This document shows positions 60,110 to 64,000 of a stretch of DNA of 64,000 nucleotides, in pieces. The first letter of the stretch is position 1; every line of letters starts with the position of its first letter. This stretch comes from Deinococcus metalli (GTDB taxonomy: Bacteria; Deinococcota; Deinococci; Deinococcales; Deinococcaceae). Under the pieces are notes generated by a model. The model had not been told where the DNA came from. It ran no database searches and was given only the letters and a program-made list of their open reading frames with translations. A program made the position numbers and the translations under genes. The DNA is taken from assembly GCF_014201805.1 (NCBI RefSeq), contig NZ_JACHFK010000001.1:1-64000 (forward strand). The letters run 5' to 3'.

Positions 60110-61258
60110 TTAGGGGCCCTCGGTGTAGACGCGGCTGGGGTAGTAGTACTTCTGCAGCAGCAGCTTGCCCAGCGCGACCGTGGGCACGGCCAGCAGCGCG
60201 CCCGCGAAGCCCAGCAGAGCCACGCCGACCAGGATGGCGAGCAGCACGGTGATGGGGTGGAGGTCCGTGGTGCGGCTCAGGATGTACGGGCTCAGGAAGT
60301 TGCCCTCAATCTGGTTTGCGGCGACAAACACCACGATCACCAGCACGGCCTTGATCAGGCCGCCGGGCATGGTGAGGGCCAGCAGCAGGGCGGGGGTGGC
60401 GCCGATGATCGGACCGAGGTACGGCACGATATTGAACGCGCCGGCCAGGAAGCCGATGGCGGCGGCGCTGGGAATGCCGACGATGGTCAGGCCCAGCCAC
60501 ACGAACACGCCGATGAACACGGCGATCAGCAGTTGCCCGCGCACGTACCCGCCGACGGATGTACCGACCAGGTCCGACAGTTCCAGCACGCGCGGCTGCC
60601 ACGGGCGCGGGAAGATGCCGAGCAGCGTGGCGTTCACGCGCGAGTAGTCGAGCATCAGGTACACGCTCAGCAGCAGGATCAGCAGCACCTGCCCGACCAC
60701 GCCGCCGATCGAGACCAGACCGCTGAACAGCGTGCCGGTCGAGGACAGGGCGTTTTGCAGGATGGGCACGATGTTCTTGCCGAGGTTCTCGACGTAGGCC
60801 TGGGCGGCCAGCACGATCTTCTCGCGCGCGCCGGTCAGGCCGGTCACGCCGCGCGCCGTGAGCCACTGCGTGAGGTTGTCGAAGGTGTCGCCGGCGGAGC
60901 CGATCAGGTCCGGGAGTTTCTGGAGCAGCTGCACGAGCTGCGAGCTGACGGTGACGAGCAGCGCGCCCGCCATGGTGAGCACGCCCAGGAAGATCAGCAC
61001 CACGAAGAACACGCCCAGACCACGCCCCACCCGGCCGCGTTCCAGCCATGTCAGCAGGGGGTTGGCCAGGTACGCGATCAGGAAGGCCACGGCGAAGTCC
61101 ACCAGCACCGAGCGGATTTCCCCGGCCAGCCGCCACGCGACGAAGATCGCCAGGAGGAACACGGCCAGGCGCACCCAGGGAAAGCTCCACGCGTGCTGAA
61201 AGGCGGTGGGGCCGCGCTCGGCGCGCAGAGATCTGGAGTTCGGGGTGGGGGCACTCAC
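60110..61258 (-). CDS. AI-2E family transporter (PerM/UPF0118)
   Basis: A 382-residue membrane protein with about seven to eight helices. Typical parts are FLIAYLANPLLTWLERGRVGRGLGVFFVVLIFLG (residues 60-95), the long loop with QLLQKLPDLIGSAGDTFDN, SVYLMLDYSRVNATLLGIFP near 200, and the C-terminal GFLAGAFNIVPYLGPIIGATPALLLAL and NFLSPYILSRTTDLHPITVLLAILVG. The family includes AI-2 exporters and Na+/H+ antiporter-like proteins; the substrate is open. A GTG start at 61258 lies nine bases after a TAGAGT box. Confidence 0.88.
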   Translation of the reverse strand: MSAPTPNSRSLRAERGPTAFQHAWSFPWVRLAVFLLAIFVAWRLAGEIRSVLVDFAVAFLIAYLANPLLTWLERGRVGRGLGVFFVVLIFLGVLTMAGALLVTVSSQLVQLLQKLPDLIGSAGDTFDNLTQWLTARGVTGLTGAREKIVLAAQAYVENLGKNIVPILQNALSSTGTLFSGLVSIGGVVGQVLLILLLSVYLMLDYSRVNATLLGIFPRPWQPRVLELSDLVGTSVGGYVRGQLLIAVFIGVFVWLGLTIVGIPSAAAIGFLAGAFNIVPYLGPIIGATPALLLALTMPGGLIKAVLVIVVFVAANQIEGNFLSPYILSRTTDLHPITVLLAILVGVALLGFAGALLAVPTVALGKLLLQKYYYPSRVYTEGP

Positions 61259-61267
61259 GTCGCTTTC

Positions 61268-61273
61268 ACTCTA
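61268..61273 (-). promoter_or_regulatory. -10 box of the AI-2E-type transporter gene
   Basis: TAGAGT on the minus strand, nine bases before the GTG at 61258. Confidence 0.42.
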
Positions 61274-61319
61274 CGGTACGTCCGCCGGGGCGTTGACCTG
61301 CATTGCCTGGAGGTAAAGG

Positions 61320-61349
61320 CGCGCGGGGAGGGGCGGCCCTCCCCGCGCG
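61320..61349 (-). terminator. Terminator after the RodZ-like gene
   Basis: A perfect 13-bp stem CGCGCGGGGAGGG (61320-61332) with its complement at 61337-61349, loop of 4. It lies just past the minus-strand stop at 61362; GCCTTTACC follows on the minus strand. Confidence 0.68.
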
Positions 61350-61361
61350 GGCGGGCCGGGC

Positions 61362-62387
61362 TCAGTACGAGCGGGTGACGACCTGCCCGTTCTGGCCCAT
61401 CGGCTGGGCCGCGCCGCCGTTCACGCTGACCCGCACGCCGCCGGCGTTCCCGGCGCGGATGGTCACGCCCTTCGGGAAGCCCTTCACGCTGCCGGCCGGT
61501 GGGGTGCCCTGGTACAGGATGACGCCGCCGGGGCCGGTCACCCGGGTCCAGGAGGGCGCGGCGAAGGTCACGCTGACCGCAGAGCGCGGCGCGGTGGTGG
61601 CGCTCGCCGCGGGGGTGGCCGGGGCGGCGGCGGCGGGCGTCACGGTGGGGGCGCTGCCGGGGCGGTTGAGGTCCGTCAGGCTGCTGCGGCCGGTGCCGGT
61701 GGCGGGCAGGGTGGCGCGCAGGTAACGGCCGGCCGTCAGCGAGATGGACTGCTTGAGCGGCTGCCGGCCACCCAGTTCCACGCGCAGCTCCGCCTGGTCG
61801 CGCTGGTCGACCGGGAAGGCGTTCAGGGGCGTGGTGCCCAGGTCGCGGTTGTCGAGGTACACGCGCGCGCCGCTGGGCACGCTGCGGACCGTCAGGCGCA
61901 CGGTGGTCGGAGCGGGCGTGGGCGCAGGGGCGGGCACCGGGGCCGGCGCGGGCGTGGCCGGAGCGGCGACGGCCGCCGGCGTGGGCGGCGCCACCACGAC
62001 GGGCGGGGGGCGCAGGTACGTGCTGTACGCGTAGTACCCGCCGGCGCCCAGCACGATCACGGCGGTCAGCGCCCCGGCGATCACCGCCGGGCTCACGCCG
62101 CTGGCCGAGCGGTTTGGGGTGGGCACGCCGCGCAGGCTCTGCGCGACTTCCGGGGTGGGGGGCACGCTGCGGTCGAAGTCTGCGATCAGCGGCGTGGGAT
62201 CGAGGTTGAGTTCACGCGCGTAGCGTTGCAGGTACGAGCGGGCGAAGGTGCGCTCGGGGAGCAGGGCGGTGTTGCCCTCCTCCAGGGCGCGCAGGTAATC
62301 GCCGCGGATCTTGGTGCGGACCGAGAGTTCCTGGGTGCTCAGGCCCAGGGCCTCGCGGGCTTGTTTCAGCGTGCTGCCGAAGCTCAT
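61362..62387 (-). CDS. RodZ-like protein with helix-turn-helix and PEGA-like domain
   Basis: A 341-residue bitopic membrane protein. The N-terminal HTH of RodZ type (SFGSTLKQAREALGLSTQELSVRTKIRGDYLRALEEGN, residues 2-39) is followed by RYARELNLDPTPLIADF, a transmembrane segment at about 102-120, and an Ala/Pro-rich linker. A PEGA-like motif (TVRSVPSGARVYLDNRDLGTTPL) and a C-terminal domain (SVTFAAPSWTRVTGPGGVILYQG) like RodZ DUF4115 complete it. RodZ helps MreB organise cell-wall growth. The start at 62387 is supported by AAGGTGG. Confidence 0.87.
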   Translation of the reverse strand: MSFGSTLKQAREALGLSTQELSVRTKIRGDYLRALEEGNTALLPERTFARSYLQRYARELNLDPTPLIADFDRSVPPTPEVAQSLRGVPTPNRSASGVSPAVIAGALTAVIVLGAGGYYAYSTYLRPPPVVVAPPTPAAVAAPATPAPAPVPAPAPTPAPTTVRLTVRSVPSGARVYLDNRDLGTTPLNAFPVDQRDQAELRVELGGRQPLKQSISLTAGRYLRATLPATGTGRSSLTDLNRPGSAPTVTPAAAAPATPAASATTAPRSAVSVTFAAPSWTRVTGPGGVILYQGTPPAGSVKGFPKGVTIRAGNAGGVRVSVNGGAAQPMGQNGQVVTRSY

Positions 62388-62441
62388 GCTGCCCACCTTA
62401 ACCTTTTTGTGAACGGGTGGTCTGTGCGGTCCAGCCGTCCA

Positions 62442-63355
<914 letters not shown>

Positions 63356-63356
<1 letters not shown>

Positions 63357-64000
63357 CACTTGCCTCCTTCACGGGTGATCTGCTCGCTGCTCTGGCCGAC
63401 GTTGGGGTTCGGAGTGGCGCGTTCCAGCGCGGCCTGGTCCGGGCTCAGGTGGGTACCGGGCGGCGGTCCGCCCGCCCCGGCCGCCACGAGCTGCGGCGGC
63501 GGCGGATCGGTCAGGCGCCGGCTCAGGAAGCCCCCGGCGGCGATGAACAGCACGATCAGCGCCTTGAGCACCGTCACGATGTCCCGGTTCACGTTCTCGA
63601 GCTGCCGCGAGACCTCCAGGCCGCCGGTGTCGACCGTGCCGAACAGCAGGCTGGACACGACCACGCCCGCCGGGGTGTTCTGGCCCATCAGCGCCACCGC
63701 GATGCCGTCGAAGCCGACGTTCACAGGCATGTTGCCCTTCAGGCGGTACTCGTCCAGCGCGCCCCCGTTCACGTAGTGCAGCCCCGCCAGGCCGGCGAAC
63801 ATCCCGGCGATGGTCATGGCAAGCACCGTGCCGCGCGCCACGCTGATCCCGCCGTACTCGGCCGCCTTGGGCGACAGGCCCACCGCGCGCAGCGCGTACC
63901 CGGTCGAGGTGCGCCACATCAGCGTGCCGAAGAACGCCACGCACAGCAGCGCGATCAGGAACGACGCGTTGAGCTGCGAGCCGGCGATATTCACGGGAAT
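63356..64000 (-). CDS. Nucleoside/simple-sugar ABC transporter permease (YufP-like), 5' end beyond window
   Basis: The visible 214 codons (213 complete) are the C-terminal part of a permease related to its downstream neighbour; the coding frame continues past position 64000, so the start is missing. LNASFLIALLCVAFFGTLMWRTSTGYALRAVGLSPKAAEYGGISVARGTVLAMTIAGMFAGLAGLHYVNGG and GFDGIAVALMGQNTPAGVVVSSLLFG are characteristic of YufP/NupP. The last 60 residues form a Pro-rich, non-membrane tail not usual in the family. The GTG near 63994 is probably an internal Val. Confidence 0.85.

Overview
The window reads as a piece of a Deinococcus chromosome. It is uniformly GC-rich with strong G/C third positions. 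It opens with the 3' end of an unlinked 16S rRNA gene. It carries an HU protein with a basic N-terminal extension, bacillithiol synthesis (bshB1), CdnL/CarD, HemQ and GyrB. Many genes start 6-7 bases after a TANNNT -10 box, so they should give leaderless mRNAs, a known habit of Deinococcus. No prophage, insertion sequence or CRISPR array was seen.

Layout. 1-230: 16S 3' end, anti-Shine-Dalgarno and terminators. 234-6230 (minus): CdnL-like regulator, a four-gene osmoprotectant ABC operon, HU, and a ThiF/MoeB-type enzyme. 6270-14702 (plus): a divergent PlsY-like protein, a large membrane protein with TPR-like repeats, the coupled ubiX-ispD-ispE operon, a penicillin-acylase family enzyme, and a small protein that looks like a divergent Rad52/DdrA relative. 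14755-16567 (minus): a ferric-reductase-like membrane protein, ApbE flavin transferase and a tiny membrane-anchored protein. 16620-19499 (plus): YjbQ, a DUF7710-like protein, purA, folE. 19576-23192 (minus): glmU, lgt, tatC, tatA. 23596-26409 (plus): a second tatA, an ECF sigma/anti-sigma pair and a Tat-exported ferritin-like lipoprotein. 26473-30794: a dehydrogenase, a TetR repressor with a clear palindromic operator, hisC, a cysteine-cluster protein and a chromate transporter. 31275-35563: acyl-ACP-desaturase-like protein, peroxiredoxin, orphan ParA, bshB1, tRNA-Thr(CGU) and a KynB-like cyclase. 35655-46763: SARP-type regulator, subtilase, gyrB, a von Willebrand A protein and several envelope proteins including a LysM/phosphodiester-glycosidase. 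46917-49593: rbfA, thioesterase, NUDIX and M1 peptidase. 49722-55254: BON-LysM protein, a histidine kinase/DUF4097/response regulator module that resembles LiaRS-type envelope stress systems, and an XRE-cupin/acetyltransferase pair. 55302-64000: hemQ, aldo/keto reductase, NPCBM lipoprotein, VOC protein, AI-2E-type transporter, RodZ-like protein and the permease half of a BmpA-type nucleoside ABC transporter, cut by the window end.

The most interesting signals are regulatory. A repeated leaderless promoter architecture is present. At least three places (before ubiX, rbfA and the cyclase gene) have a leaderless mini-ORF of 5-14 codons whose stop overlaps the start of the next gene as ATGA or GTGA. 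An 18-bp perfect palindrome at 28189-28206 next to the TetR gene contains a core that, as I recall it, matches the Thermus PaaR (phenylacetate repressor) site. All function calls come from reading the sequence without database searches.
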